From contig DATGMD010000079.1 in NCBI GenBank assembly GCA_035293805.1, positions 1 to 64,000 on the forward strand: a stretch of DNA of 64,000 nucleotides, given 5' to 3'. How positions within the stretch are numbered: position 1 is the stretch's first letter; each line of letters starts with the position of its first letter. Below the pieces are notes generated by a model that saw only the letters and a list, made by a program, of their open reading frames with translations, ran no database searches and was not told the DNA's origin. This DNA is from JAJPHF01 sp035293805. GTDB taxonomy: Bacteria; Chloroflexota; UBA6077; JAJPHF01. Positions 24,554 to 31,917 of this stretch are shown piece after piece. The position numbers and the translations under genes are program-made.

Positions 24554-25493
24554 CGTGCCCCCGCGCCAGCGCCCAGACGACGTAGCCGACCGTGCCGAAC
24601 GCCGCCGCCGTGCGCCCCAGGGCGATCGCGGCCGGGATGGCGGCGGCCGGTGGTCGCGGCCCCTCCCCAAGCACGTAGTGGCCGAGCTTCTCCAGCCGCA
24701 CCCCCAGCGCGCCCGCCGCCGCGCTCATCGGCCAGCCCGCGTTCGGGCTCGCCGTGCGGCGATGGTGCCGCCGCGCCACGCGCCACGCGGCGCGGGCGTC
24801 GGCGCCTCGCCCCCAAGCCGCCAGGACCAGCAGTAGCGCGGTCAGCCGTGCGGGCGCCCAGTTCGCCGCGTCGTCCAGTCGCGCCGCCGCCTTGCCGAGA
24901 TACTCGTAGCGCCCGTGGTAGCCAAGCATCGCGTCGCAGGTGTTCAGGAAGCGGTAGGCGACGGCGCCGGGCAAGCCGAGCACGGCAAACCAGAACAACG
25001 GCGCGACGAAGCTGTCGCTCAGATTCTCCGCGACTGACTCGACCGCGGCCGCGGCGACGAGCGGGGGGTCGAGCGCCGCGGTATCGCGGCTGACCAACGA
25101 GCGCAGCGCCGCGCGCGCGCCGTCGAGGCTGCCGGCGGCGAGCCCCGCGGCCACGGCGCTCGCCGCATCGTCCAGCGCCCGGATGGCGAAGGTGCTCTTC
25201 AGCAGGAACACGCTCGCCGCCAGCGCGAGCGGCGCGGCCCGCCGGCGCAGCGAGCGGAGCGCCAGCCGCGTCCCCAGCCAGCAGCCCGCGGCGCCGCCGA
25301 GCGCAATTACCCCCCCGTAGACGACGGAGACCACGGGCGAGGGGGGCACCCACCGCTCGGCCGCGCCGATGATACGCCCCATCGCCACGACCGGATGGCA
25401 CCAGCCCGGCGGCTCGCCCAGTAGAGCATCGGCCGCAATGGCCAGCGCCAGCACGACCACGTCGCTGTCGTCCCGCCGCGTGCCGATCCTCAC
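24537..25493 (-). CDS. cbiB: Adenosylcobinamide-phosphate synthase
   Basis: A 318-residue integral membrane protein with about four to five hydrophobic segments. It carries DALLGEPPGWCHPVVAMGR near the start, SVAENLSDSFVAPLFWFAVLG, FLNTCDAMLGY and SPNAGWPMSAAAGALGV, all CbiB hallmarks. CbiB joins aminopropanol or its phosphate to adenosylcobyric acid. It is the first gene of the operon. Its GTG start (25493) lies 9 nt after the end of a strong hairpin whose 3' arm holds the only Shine-Dalgarno-like sequence (AGAGG), so translation is probably set by the upstream riboswitch. The cobD product is its direct partner. Confidence 0.93.
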   Translation of the reverse strand: MRIGTRRDDSDVVVLALAIAADALLGEPPGWCHPVVAMGRIIGAAERWVPPSPVVSVVYGGVIALGGAAGCWLGTRLALRSLRRRAAPLALAASVFLLKSTFAIRALDDAASAVAAGLAAGSLDGARAALRSLVSRDTAALDPPLVAAAAVESVAENLSDSFVAPLFWFAVLGLPGAVAYRFLNTCDAMLGYHGRYEYLGKAAARLDDAANWAPARLTALLLVLAAWGRGADARAAWRVARRHHRRTASPNAGWPMSAAAGALGVRLEKLGHYVLGEGPRPPAAAIPAAIALGRTAAAFGTVGYVVWALARGHDAAPS

Positions 25494-25529
25494 ACCAAAA
25501 CACCTCTGGTTGCTGCTCGCAACCAGAGG
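25494..25529 (-). promoter_or_regulatory. Riboswitch expression-platform hairpin over the cbiB ribosome site
   Basis: A perfect 11-bp stem (25503-25513 with 25519-25529, 5-nt loop) is followed on the minus strand by TGTTTTGG and the GTG start. AGAGG in the 3' arm is the likely ribosome site, so the hairpin can hide it. The short U-run would also allow termination. Confidence 0.75.
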
Positions 25530-25574
25530 CGCCCCTGCGCGGCGACGGCCAGCGGCCGGGCCGTGGGCCTACTC

Positions 25575-25729
25575 TCTGCAGCGAAGAGCAACGGTCCCTT
25601 GCCCGGGTCGGCGTTCTGGCTCGCAAGCCGAGGCTTGCTTACAGCGGCGCGACCGCGGCGGCTTCTCACCGCCTTTCCCGACACCGGACACCTATGCATT
25701 TGGCGCGGTGGGTTCGCCCACCGCGGACT
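25575..25729 (-). promoter_or_regulatory. Cobalamin riboswitch aptamer
   Basis: On the minus strand the conserved cobalamin-riboswitch blocks occur in order: AGGTGTCCGG (25693-25684), GGGAAAGGCGGTGAGAAGCC (25679-25660), GCCGCTGTAA (25648-25639, variant of GCCACTG) and the B12 box GAGCCAGAACGCC (25622-25610). A 9-bp hairpin with a CGAA loop (25703-25724) sits at the 5' end. It precedes cbiB, the first gene of a 14-gene cobalamin operon. Binding of adenosylcobalamin is expected to repress. The outer limits are approximate. Confidence 0.92.
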
Positions 25730-25735
25730 ACGGGC

Positions 25736-25764
25736 AGTATACGATTGAACCGTCCGCACGACAA
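25736..25764 (-). promoter_or_regulatory. Sigma70-like promoter of the cobalamin operon
   Basis: TTGTCG (25764-25759), 17-nt spacer, TATACT (25741-25736). The predicted start near 25729 falls exactly at the 5' end of the riboswitch. Confidence 0.7.
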
Positions 25765-25811
25765 CCCCCGCGCAGCCCGCGGCCGAACGGCGGGTGCCAG
25801 CGCCGTCCGGC

Positions 25812-26264
25812 TCACGGCTGGCTAGCCAGCCAACCACCTCGGCTGCGCTTCCATACCAGGTTGCAGCAGGTCGCGCTTCGCCAGGCTTCGCAGCGCACTC
25901 CCCCCTTGGCCCCCTCCGCAAGCGTGCAGTAGCGCTGCTCGAAGCGAATCACCGTGTCCGCGCTGATCTCCACGCCGGCCAGACGATCGCGCGCGGTGAG
26001 CGGCAGCCGGATGGCGTCAGCCCGCGGGTATCGCACCTGCCAGACCCACTCGCCTCCCGGTCCCGCCGTCGGCTCCGTGCTATAGATGCTGCCCGCGCGG
26101 AACTCGAGGCGGCCAGGCGGCAACCCGCTCTCCGACCGTTCCGTGATGAAGGCCGCCACGGCCATTTCGTTCAGGTCATCGAGCCAGGGATCGCCGTCCT
26201 GCCACGGCCCGCGCACGCTGCACGCTGTGAGCAACAGCGCCAGGAGCAGCCAGACGACACGCAT
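25812..26264 (-). CDS. Lipoprotein of unknown function
   Basis: A 150-residue protein with a classic lipoprotein signal: MRVVWLLLALLLTACS, with Cys at position 13-15 in a lipobox (LTAC). The mature part has no family I recognise; it carries a helical WLDDLNEMAVAAFITE segment and beta-rich stretches, with three Cys near the C-terminus (RYC, RCE, TCC) that could form disulfides. ATG at 26264 has AGGGGAG upstream. It ends about 80 nt upstream of the cobalamin-operon transcription start and is transcribed in the same direction, so it could read into the riboswitch. No link to cobalamin uptake is visible. Confidence 0.75.
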   Translation of the reverse strand: MRVVWLLLALLLTACSVRGPWQDGDPWLDDLNEMAVAAFITERSESGLPPGRLEFRAGSIYSTEPTAGPGGEWVWQVRYPRADAIRLPLTARDRLAGVEISADTVIRFEQRYCTLAEGAKGGVRCEAWRSATCCNLVWKRSRGGWLASQP

Positions 26265-26285
26265 GCTCGCTCCCCTCTGCGCGGT

Positions 26286-26291
26286 AGTATA
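26286..26291 (-). promoter_or_regulatory. Possible -10 box (TATACT) for the lipoprotein
   Basis: TATACT on the minus strand 21 nt before the ATG at 26264, in the divergent gap with folC. No clear -35. Confidence 0.35.
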
Positions 26292-26344
26292 AGGCGACAC
26301 ACGCGAGGACCACCGGCCACTCGCCGCGCCGGATCAGGAGCACC

Positions 26345-27775
26345 GTGGAACAAGCACGCTCCCTAGCTCCCGGCAGACAGCCGCCCGCCTGGGGCCTCCC
26401 GCCACCCGACGAAACCGTTGACGACCCGGCGTACGCTGCTGCGCTCGACTACCTGTACGGCCTGTCGGCTACGCCGCGCCCGGCCGCCGCCATTCGCGCC
26501 GATCAGCCCCGCAAAGTCCCGCGCATGCGGCGCCTGCTCGCACTCTGCGAGCAGCCGCAGCAGCGCTTTCCGGCGGTGCTCGTCGCCGGCACGAAGGGCA
26601 AGGGCTCGACGGCGGCGATGCTGGCGGCCATCCTGCAAGCCGCTGGCCTGCGGATCGGCCGCTACACGCAGCCGCATCTCGTGAGTTACCGCGAGCGTAC
26701 GTGGCTGGACGGCGAGTACATACCGGCCAGTGCCGTGGCCCAGCTCACGCGCGAGCTACGGCCGCTGGTGGCGGCGGCCGAACGCGAATCGCCCGACCTC
26801 GGCCACTTCACCACCTTCGAGGTCGGCACCGCGCTCACCTTCCTCTACTTCGCTCGACGGGGCGTGGACCTGGCGGTGGTCGAGGTCGGCGTCGGCGGCG
26901 CTCACGACGCGACCAACGTGCTCGACCCCCTGGTGAGCGTCATCACGCCGATCAGCGCGGACCACCTGGACACGCTCGGTCCCACCCTCGCGGATGTCGC
27001 CCGCGCGAAAGCCGGCATCCTCCGGGCGGGCCGACCAGCCGTCCTGGGCTTGCAGCCGCCAGAAGCCATGGCCGTGTTGCGCGCGGCGGCCCGGCGCCTC
27101 GCCGTGCCATTCGCCCGGGTGGGCCGCGACTGGCGGTGGGAGCCCGAGGCGGCCCCCGCCGCCGCGAGTGCCTTCACCCTGCGCGGCCCGGCGACCGCGT
27201 ACGCCGGTCTCACGCTGCCCCTCCTCGGCCGGCACCAGCGGGATAACGCGGCGCTCGCCGTCGCCGCGGCCGACGCGCTGCGCGGCCGCGGCATCCGGCT
27301 GAGCCCCGGGGCCGTGGCGCGAGGCCTCGCCGGGGTCGTCTGGCCCGGTCGCGTGCAGGTGCTCCCGACCCGGCCCCCGCTCGTCGTCGACGGCGCCCAC
27401 AACGCCGCCTCGGCTGCCAGCCTGCGCGCCACCCTGGAGGACTGTTTCCCCGGTCGGCGTATGGTCCTGGTGCTCGGCTGCACCGCCGACAAGGATCTGG
27501 CCGGTATCGTCGATGCGCTCGTCCCACTCGCACGACGCGTGATCGCGACGCAGGCGCGGCACCCCCGCGCCGCGCCCGCCGCGGCGGTAGCCGCCGCGGC
27601 GGCAGGCGCCGGAGCCACGGTCACGGTCGCGCCCGACGTCGCCGCCGCGATCGCGGCGGCCGGCGCCACCTCCGATGCGCTGGTGATCGTAGCGGGCTCG
27701 CTGTTCCTCGCCGGCGAGGCGCTCGCGCACGGCGCCACGCTCCCGCTGCGCGACACTGACGCCGCCCGCGCCTAA
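26345..27775 (+). CDS. folC: Folylpolyglutamate synthase / dihydrofolate synthase
   Basis: A 476-residue Mur-ligase-family enzyme that adds glutamate to dihydropteroate or folates. The P-loop is VAGTKGKGSTAAMLAAIL, followed by TQPHLVSYRER, TFFEVGTALTF-like TTFEVGTALTFLYF, VEVGVGGAHDATN and the C-terminal VVDGAHNAAS. The order and spacing are those of FolC. GTG at 26345 has AGGAG four nt upstream. The first 35 residues before the conserved YLYGL segment are extra and Pro-rich. It is divergent from the lipoprotein gene and stands alone. Whether it has both activities or one cannot be read from the sequence. Confidence 0.93.
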   Translation: MEQARSLAPGRQPPAWGLPPPDETVDDPAYAAALDYLYGLSATPRPAAAIRADQPRKVPRMRRLLALCEQPQQRFPAVLVAGTKGKGSTAAMLAAILQAAGLRIGRYTQPHLVSYRERTWLDGEYIPASAVAQLTRELRPLVAAAERESPDLGHFTTFEVGTALTFLYFARRGVDLAVVEVGVGGAHDATNVLDPLVSVITPISADHLDTLGPTLADVARAKAGILRAGRPAVLGLQPPEAMAVLRAAARRLAVPFARVGRDWRWEPEAAPAAASAFTLRGPATAYAGLTLPLLGRHQRDNAALAVAAADALRGRGIRLSPGAVARGLAGVVWPGRVQVLPTRPPLVVDGAHNAASAASLRATLEDCFPGRRMVLVLGCTADKDLAGIVDALVPLARRVIATQARHPRAAPAAAVAAAAAGAGATVTVAPDVAAAIAAAGATSDALVIVAGSLFLAGEALAHGATLPLRDTDAARA

Positions 27776-27815
27776 GCTCTCGCGCTCGCCGCGCACGCTA
27801 GCGCCCGCGGTGGTC

Positions 27816-27821
27816 TATACT
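27816..27821 (+). promoter_or_regulatory. Possible -10 box (TATACT)
   Basis: TATACTGGAG in the 284-nt gap after folC, about 240 nt before the membrane-protein pair at 28060. It matches the TATACTGGRR core found upstream of atpC and the gene at 52085. The remainder of the gap holds nothing recognisable. Confidence 0.3.
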
Positions 27822-28059
27822 GGAGACGACTCATTGGACCACATCCCGCGGGCGCCGGTGCGCCGTGCGGCGTAGGGCGGCGGTGTGCTGGCCCGGTGAA
27901 AACGCTGGCACGATTGTTGTAGTGCAGAGCGCAGCCGCCCGCCTATTGTCGCAGGAGCCGGCGGGGCGCTCGCCAATCGCCCGGCGTGCCAGCCGCCGCG
28001 AACGGGTCGAGCTACCGCGGCCCGCGGACCAGTGGCGTGCCAGATGAGGAGTTGTGACG

Positions 28060-28467
28060 GTGTCGATCACCGACTACGACCAGCTCAGCATTGGCGAGCT
28101 GGGCCGGCGGCTCGCCGACACCACCTCGGAGCTGGTCCACAAGCAGATCGAGCTAGCCAAGCAGGAGGCCCGCGAGGATCTCCAGCAGAATCTGCGCGGG
28201 GCCGTTTTGCTCGCTATCGGCGCGGTGCTTTTCTTGTTCGCCGTCATTTGCTTGCTTGACGCGCTGGTCGCCGCTAGCAGCGCGGTGCTGAGCTGGCCGC
28301 TCTGGGTCTGCGCGGTCGTCTGGTTCGTGATCTTCGCCGTGTTCGGCGCCGGCGCGGCATTTCTCGGCAAGCAGCGGCTCCAGCTACGCCCGCTCGGCCG
28401 CACTCGCGCCGAGGCGAAGGAGAACTTGGAGTGGGTGAGACAGCGGCTGACACCGCCCGCGAGCTAG
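28060..28467 (+). CDS. Phage holin-X family (PF07332-like) small membrane protein
   Basis: A 135-residue protein with an N-terminal amphipathic helix (LGRRLADTTSELVHKQIELAKQEA), two transmembrane segments (about 45-70 and 78-102) and a basic tail. This is the arrangement of the chromosomal so-called phage holin family (PF07332), widespread in Actinobacteria and Chloroflexota and probably not a lysis protein. GTG at 28060 is preferred over GTG at 28054 because GAGGAG then sits 8 nt upstream rather than 2. It overlaps the next gene by 37 nt; the pair (holin-X plus DUF3618-like) is a common partnership. No phage genes are nearby. Confidence 0.8.
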   Translation: MSITDYDQLSIGELGRRLADTTSELVHKQIELAKQEAREDLQQNLRGAVLLAIGAVLFLFAVICLLDALVAASSAVLSWPLWVCAVVWFVIFAVFGAGAAFLGKQRLQLRPLGRTRAEAKENLEWVRQRLTPPAS

Positions 28468-28991
28468 ACGCCCTGCGCGGCGAAACCGAGCGCTTGCTGG
28501 ACGCTCTGGAGGGACGCGCCCGCCAGGCCCTCGACGTCCAGCGCCAGGTCGAAGCGCACCGGCCACTCGTGATGGTGCTGGGCGGTGGCGCGGCACTCCT
28601 CGCCGCGGTCACGGTCCTGCTGCTGTGGTATCGCTCGTACCGACGCGCTCAGGAGGCGCGTCGCCCCATCAACCGGCTGCGTCAGGGAGCCGCCGCCGTC
28701 GCGGAGGAGGCCGGCGCACGCGCGCGGCGTGTCGGCCGTGCCCTGCGCGGCGAGCCGGAGGAAGTCCACGAGGAGACAACGCGCGAGCGCGTGAAGGAAC
28801 AGCAGACAACCCTCCCGCAGCGCCTGGTGGGGGCGGCGGCCGCGGCCGCCACGATGGCGCTCGTCGATCAGTTCACGCGCTGGCTGGCGAAGCGACAATC
28901 GACCGGCGTCGCACAGAGCCACGCGGCGCCGCGCCCAGCACCCGCATCGAACGGACCCGCTGACGCTACGGGGAGCCCACCGCTCGGCTGA
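28431..28991 (+). CDS. DUF3618-like membrane protein
   Basis: A 186-residue protein with an N-terminal heptad-rich helix (RELDALRGETERLLDALEGR), one transmembrane helix (about 45-67, VMVLGGGAALLAAVTVLLLWY), a charged helical middle, and a second weaker hydrophobic segment (GAAAAAATMALVDQF). The head resembles DUF3618 (ReIe-tR-eL-dal pattern). The GTG start at 28431 has AAGGAG 8 nt upstream inside the previous gene. The pair is thought to act at the envelope; no reaction is known. The tail is Pro-Ala-rich and likely disordered. Confidence 0.65.
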   Translation: MGETAADTARELDALRGETERLLDALEGRARQALDVQRQVEAHRPLVMVLGGGAALLAAVTVLLLWYRSYRRAQEARRPINRLRQGAAAVAEEAGARARRVGRALRGEPEEVHEETTRERVKEQQTTLPQRLVGAAAAAATMALVDQFTRWLAKRQSTGVAQSHAAPRPAPASNGPADATGSPPLG

Positions 28992-29016
28992 GTATCACCT
29001 GGGCCGGGGCGGAGCT

Positions 29017-29415
29017 TCAGGGCGGCGTGGCTCCGCCGTCGGCCGACTCCTCCTCCGGCTCGCGCATCTCCCCGTCCTGCACCCGGCCGCGCAGCACCAG
29101 CAATCGGGCGTACTGCCAGGGCGTGAAGGGAAACGGGCGTTCCGCCGTCGGGCTCGGCAGCGTCTTGTCGTCCGAAGCCGCGGCTACCTCGACGCGAGAC
29201 ACCCCGCGGCGCGGCTTCGCGCGACCCCGCCCGCGGCGACGCCGGCGGGGTGGGCTCCAGCGCTCGGGAGGCAGTTGCAGTCGCAGACGGGTTCCGCACC
29301 GACAAGCCAGGTCATACGTCTCCTGGCGCGTGCCCTCGCGAGTCGACATGACGACCATCGACTGGTCTTCGGCCAACAACTCGCCACAGAGCGGGCAGTG
29401 CAGGTGCACGGACAT
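29017..29415 (-). CDS. Zinc-ribbon protein of unknown function
   Basis: A 132-residue protein whose N-terminus carries two Cys pairs, CPLCG (residues 7-11) and CRCG (38-41), spaced as a zinc ribbon. A very basic Arg-rich linker (PPRRRRRGRGRAKPRRG) follows, suggestive of nucleic-acid contact. The second half (FTPWQYARLLVLRGRVQDGE) looks like a short helical module and the end is acidic. I do not recognise the family. ATG at 29415 is the natural start of the Cys-rich fold. It converges on the DUF3618-like gene, with 25 nt between. Confidence 0.6.
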   Translation of the reverse strand: MSVHLHCPLCGELLAEDQSMVVMSTREGTRQETYDLACRCGTRLRLQLPPERWSPPRRRRRGRGRAKPRRGVSRVEVAAASDDKTLPSPTAERPFPFTPWQYARLLVLRGRVQDGEMREPEEESADGGATPP

Positions 29416-29523
29416 CTCAGCATCGCCTCCCCATGGGTCGGGCCCGCCGCTCGGGCTGATGCGCGGCAGCCTGCCGCCGGCGCTACGTCAGCCGCGCTCG
29501 GTGCGCTCACCCTTCTCACACAG

Positions 29524-29529
29524 ATTATA
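29524..29529 (-). promoter_or_regulatory. Possible -10 box (TATAAT) for the zinc-ribbon gene
   Basis: A perfect TATAAT on the minus strand about 110 nt before the ATG at 29415, in the 174-nt gap that otherwise holds nothing recognisable. No clear -35. Confidence 0.4.
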
Positions 29530-29589
29530 GGGGGTGGGCGCAAGCGACTGGCTAGAGCCCCGCGACGAGACGTGGCGATGGACCGGGCA

Positions 29590-30849
29590 TCAAGGGATGG
29601 CCGTCGGCCGCCCCAGCAGGGTGGGACTCGGCATCAGAGTCGGCAGGGCAAGGGTCGCGGTGCCGGTCGTCACGTTCACCGTGTTGGAGCGAGCCACCTC
29701 GTTGCCCTGTGCGTCGAGCGCGCGGACGTAGAAGCGGTACGAGCGCCCGGGGGCTAGCGCGGAGATGGTGGCGCGGGTGTCGGTGAGGCCGGTTGCCGCC
29801 GGGAAGAACGCGGCTACCCCCTCGGATTCATACACGTCGTAGGTGGCCGCCCCATTCGCCGGCGCCCAGGTCAACCCGACCGAGTTCGGCGTCGTGCCGC
29901 TCACGCCGACGCCAAAGCTGTCACTGGAGCGGGTGGCCGCGGGGCTGGCCTGCGGGGTCAGCCCCAAGGTGCCCGAGGCGCCAGGACGGATCTCTATCGT
30001 GAGGGAGCGCGCCACCGCGCCGCTGGGGCCGCGCGCGTAGAACGTCAGACTGTGCGTGCCCGCGGCGATGCCCACCGGGCTCCAGAAGCCGGAGAAGCCG
30101 CTCCGCGTGAAGCGGGCGCGCTCGTCCTCGTTCGGACCGCCAAGGGCGGCCCCAACGTCGGGGCGGCTATCGCCGTAGGGAATCTCGCCCAACGGCTCGC
30201 CCCGCGTGGTTACCTCGCCGTCGAGGTAGAAGTCGACGCGGTCGACGCCAGTGCCCGAGGTCGCCTGCGGATCGGCGGCCCAGCCCTGCAGCCGTACCGG
30301 GCCCTCGATCGGTGATCCCTGGGGCGGCGCGTCGATGTCCAGGCGGATCGTCGGGCCGTCCACCTCGACACTCTCGGTGACACTCGCCCAACCGCAGCGG
30401 GTGCGGTAGAGCACGACTAGCGTGTGCGGCCCGGCGCCCGCCGTCGAGGCATCCCACGACAGGCTGAAGGCGGAGCGGGCGAAGCGGACGTCGTTGAACT
30501 GCTGCGCCACGTCCACGCGCGAGTTGCCGTATTCGGCCTTCCCGATGAAGGTGTATCCTGGCTCGATGCCATACCCGTCCAGGTACACGTGCACGTCGGT
30601 CACGCCGGTTCCGGCGGGGCTGCTCAGGTCCACCGCCCAGCCGCCGACCGGCACCACCCCCACGAGCGTGTGATCCGAGGGGGGCGATTCGATCAGCGCT
30701 CGCGGCTCACAGCCCGTCTCGGCCACCGGCGTCGGGGTCGCGCTGCTCAGGTCTTGCTGGATAGGCGCTGCGCCCGCGCTCAGCGCCCGCACCACGAGGA
30801 CGCCAAGCGCCGCCAGCGCGAGCAGGGGGATCCAGCGCGTCATTCGCAT
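29590..30849 (-). CDS. Secreted Ig-like / fibronectin type III protein
   Basis: A 419-residue exported protein. Residues 1-28 are a signal peptide or anchor (MTRWIPLLALAALGVLVVRAL). Two related Ig-like repeats follow (about 50-170 and 172-290), each with a VGGWAVDL / LQGWAADP start, a VHVYLDG / VDFYLDG strand and a FSLSWD / FSGFWS strand. The repeat resembles domains that describe possible substitutions in Chloroflexota surface proteins. A fibronectin type III domain occupies about 315-400 (VGLTWAPANGAATYDVYES, YRFYVRALDAQGNE). The C-terminal Thr-Pro segment is short. A non-enzymatic adhesive or structural role is likely but inferred. Confidence 0.75.
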   Translation of the reverse strand: MRMTRWIPLLALAALGVLVVRALSAGAAPIQQDLSSATPTPVAETGCEPRALIESPPSDHTLVGVVPVGGWAVDLSSPAGTGVTDVHVYLDGYGIEPGYTFIGKAEYGNSRVDVAQQFNDVRFARSAFSLSWDASTAGAGPHTLVVLYRTRCGWASVTESVEVDGPTIRLDIDAPPQGSPIEGPVRLQGWAADPQATSGTGVDRVDFYLDGEVTTRGEPLGEIPYGDSRPDVGAALGGPNEDERARFTRSGFSGFWSPVGIAAGTHSLTFYARGPSGAVARSLTIEIRPGASGTLGLTPQASPAATRSSDSFGVGVSGTTPNSVGLTWAPANGAATYDVYESEGVAAFFPAATGLTDTRATISALAPGRSYRFYVRALDAQGNEVARSNTVNVTTGTATLALPTLMPSPTLLGRPTAIP

Positions 30850-31011
30850 AGGGTCATTCTAGTCCACCAACGCGTGCTACGGCCCGGGGCGCGGGCCACC
30901 GGCGAGCGCCGGTCGCAGCGAACCAGCCTGCCCGATTCCGACAGCAGGCCGCTGCCCCTAAACCGGACGCGCTCGCGCTGGGATGGGTCTACGGACCTGG
31001 ACGGACGCCTC

Positions 31012-31047
31012 TGCCCTGGGCGTTGTGTGCGCACAACGCCCAGGGCA
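31012..31047. terminator. Perfect 16-bp hairpin after the gene at 31062
   Basis: Arms 31012-31027 and 31032-31047 pair perfectly around a TGCG loop, 14 nt past the stop of the minus-strand gene. There is no U-run, so it is terminator-like rather than a canonical intrinsic terminator. Confidence 0.55.
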
Positions 31048-31061
31048 TCGGTGACCGGCCG

Positions 31062-31619
31062 CTAGGGTGCCGTGGCGGGCGCGCCCGCCGGCGCGCCCGC
31101 GAGACGCTGGCGCAGCGCCGCGTACCAATCAGACTCACTCTGGCGAGCCGCGCCGTAGGCGTCGGAGCCTGCCATCACCCAGTTCGGATCGTTTGCCTGG
31201 AGCGCCGCCAGCCACTGCTGCGCCGCCTGCCGTATGGCTGTGCGGCGAGCGACCTGAATGCGGTCGAGGTCCACCAGCGTGGGGGGCGGCTGCACCGTGT
31301 TGCCGTTCGGATCGAGGTTCGCCACCTGCTGCAGCTCGGCCAGGACGACCTGCCGCGAGAAATCGTCGTTAATGTACGGAGCGTGGAGTTCAACCGTCAG
31401 CATCGGCGCGACGAACTGATCGGTGAACTGAGCATCGGCATCCAGGTAAGCCGCCTCCTGGTCGGTGACGTTGTAGCCGGCGGCGCGGATCTGCGCGCTC
31501 AGTGGCTGCGGCGGAGTGGCGGGCGGCACCGCCTCGTCGCCCTCTTCCTGCGCGGCCAGCGGCGGCGCGACAGCCAGCAGGGCAACAGCGAGTAGCAGCA
31601 TCGTCACGGCTCGGCGCAT
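31062..31619 (-). CDS. Secreted protein of unknown function
   Basis: A 185-residue protein with a signal peptide (MRRAVTMLLLAVALLAVAPPLAAQ, cleavage after AAQ). The mature part is mostly helical, with FVAPMLTVELHAPYINDDF and a repeated Arg/Gln-rich region; no domain is recognised. ATG at 31619 has GGGGAG upstream, and the frame extending to 31877 lacks a ribosome site. It is divergent from the FecR-domain gene across 298 nt that contain no other gene, remnant or clear promoter. Export suggests a periplasmic or surface role, but nothing in the sequence says which. Confidence 0.65.
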   Translation of the reverse strand: MRRAVTMLLLAVALLAVAPPLAAQEEGDEAVPPATPPQPLSAQIRAAGYNVTDQEAAYLDADAQFTDQFVAPMLTVELHAPYINDDFSRQVVLAELQQVANLDPNGNTVQPPPTLVDLDRIQVARRTAIRQAAQQWLAALQANDPNWVMAGSDAYGAARQSESDWYAALRQRLAGAPAGAPATAP

Positions 31620-31917
31620 GCGTCGTTCTCCCCGGTGTGTAGTGTCCCCACCCGCGCCGATCGCGGGCACGGCGCATTGTACCGCGTCGCCCCGCGCTCC
31701 GTCTCCCAAAAATCGAGGGCTGCCGCCACACTCATTCAAGCATCTCGAAGCCGCTACGGCCCAGGCGCAGTTCGTTCCAATCGCGGCACAGCGCGGACGC
31801 GCCCGGCGCCCCGTCGCGCTCGATTGCTTGACAGGCAAGGCCCCATGGCCGCAAGCTACCCTGGTCGGCCTGTTCACGCGGCTGGCCTGGACCGCTCAGA
31901 CATACCGAGGCGCAGCG

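Noticed and set aside
25816..25831. 16-bp perfect palindrome GGCTGGCTAGCCAGCC
   Set aside because: It has no loop, lies inside the lipoprotein coding end (encoding WLAS), and has no second copy; probably chance.
28060..28991. Prophage remnant suggested by the holin-like protein
   Set aside because: PF07332-type proteins are chromosomal in many bacteria; there are no other phage genes, integrase or attachment sites here.
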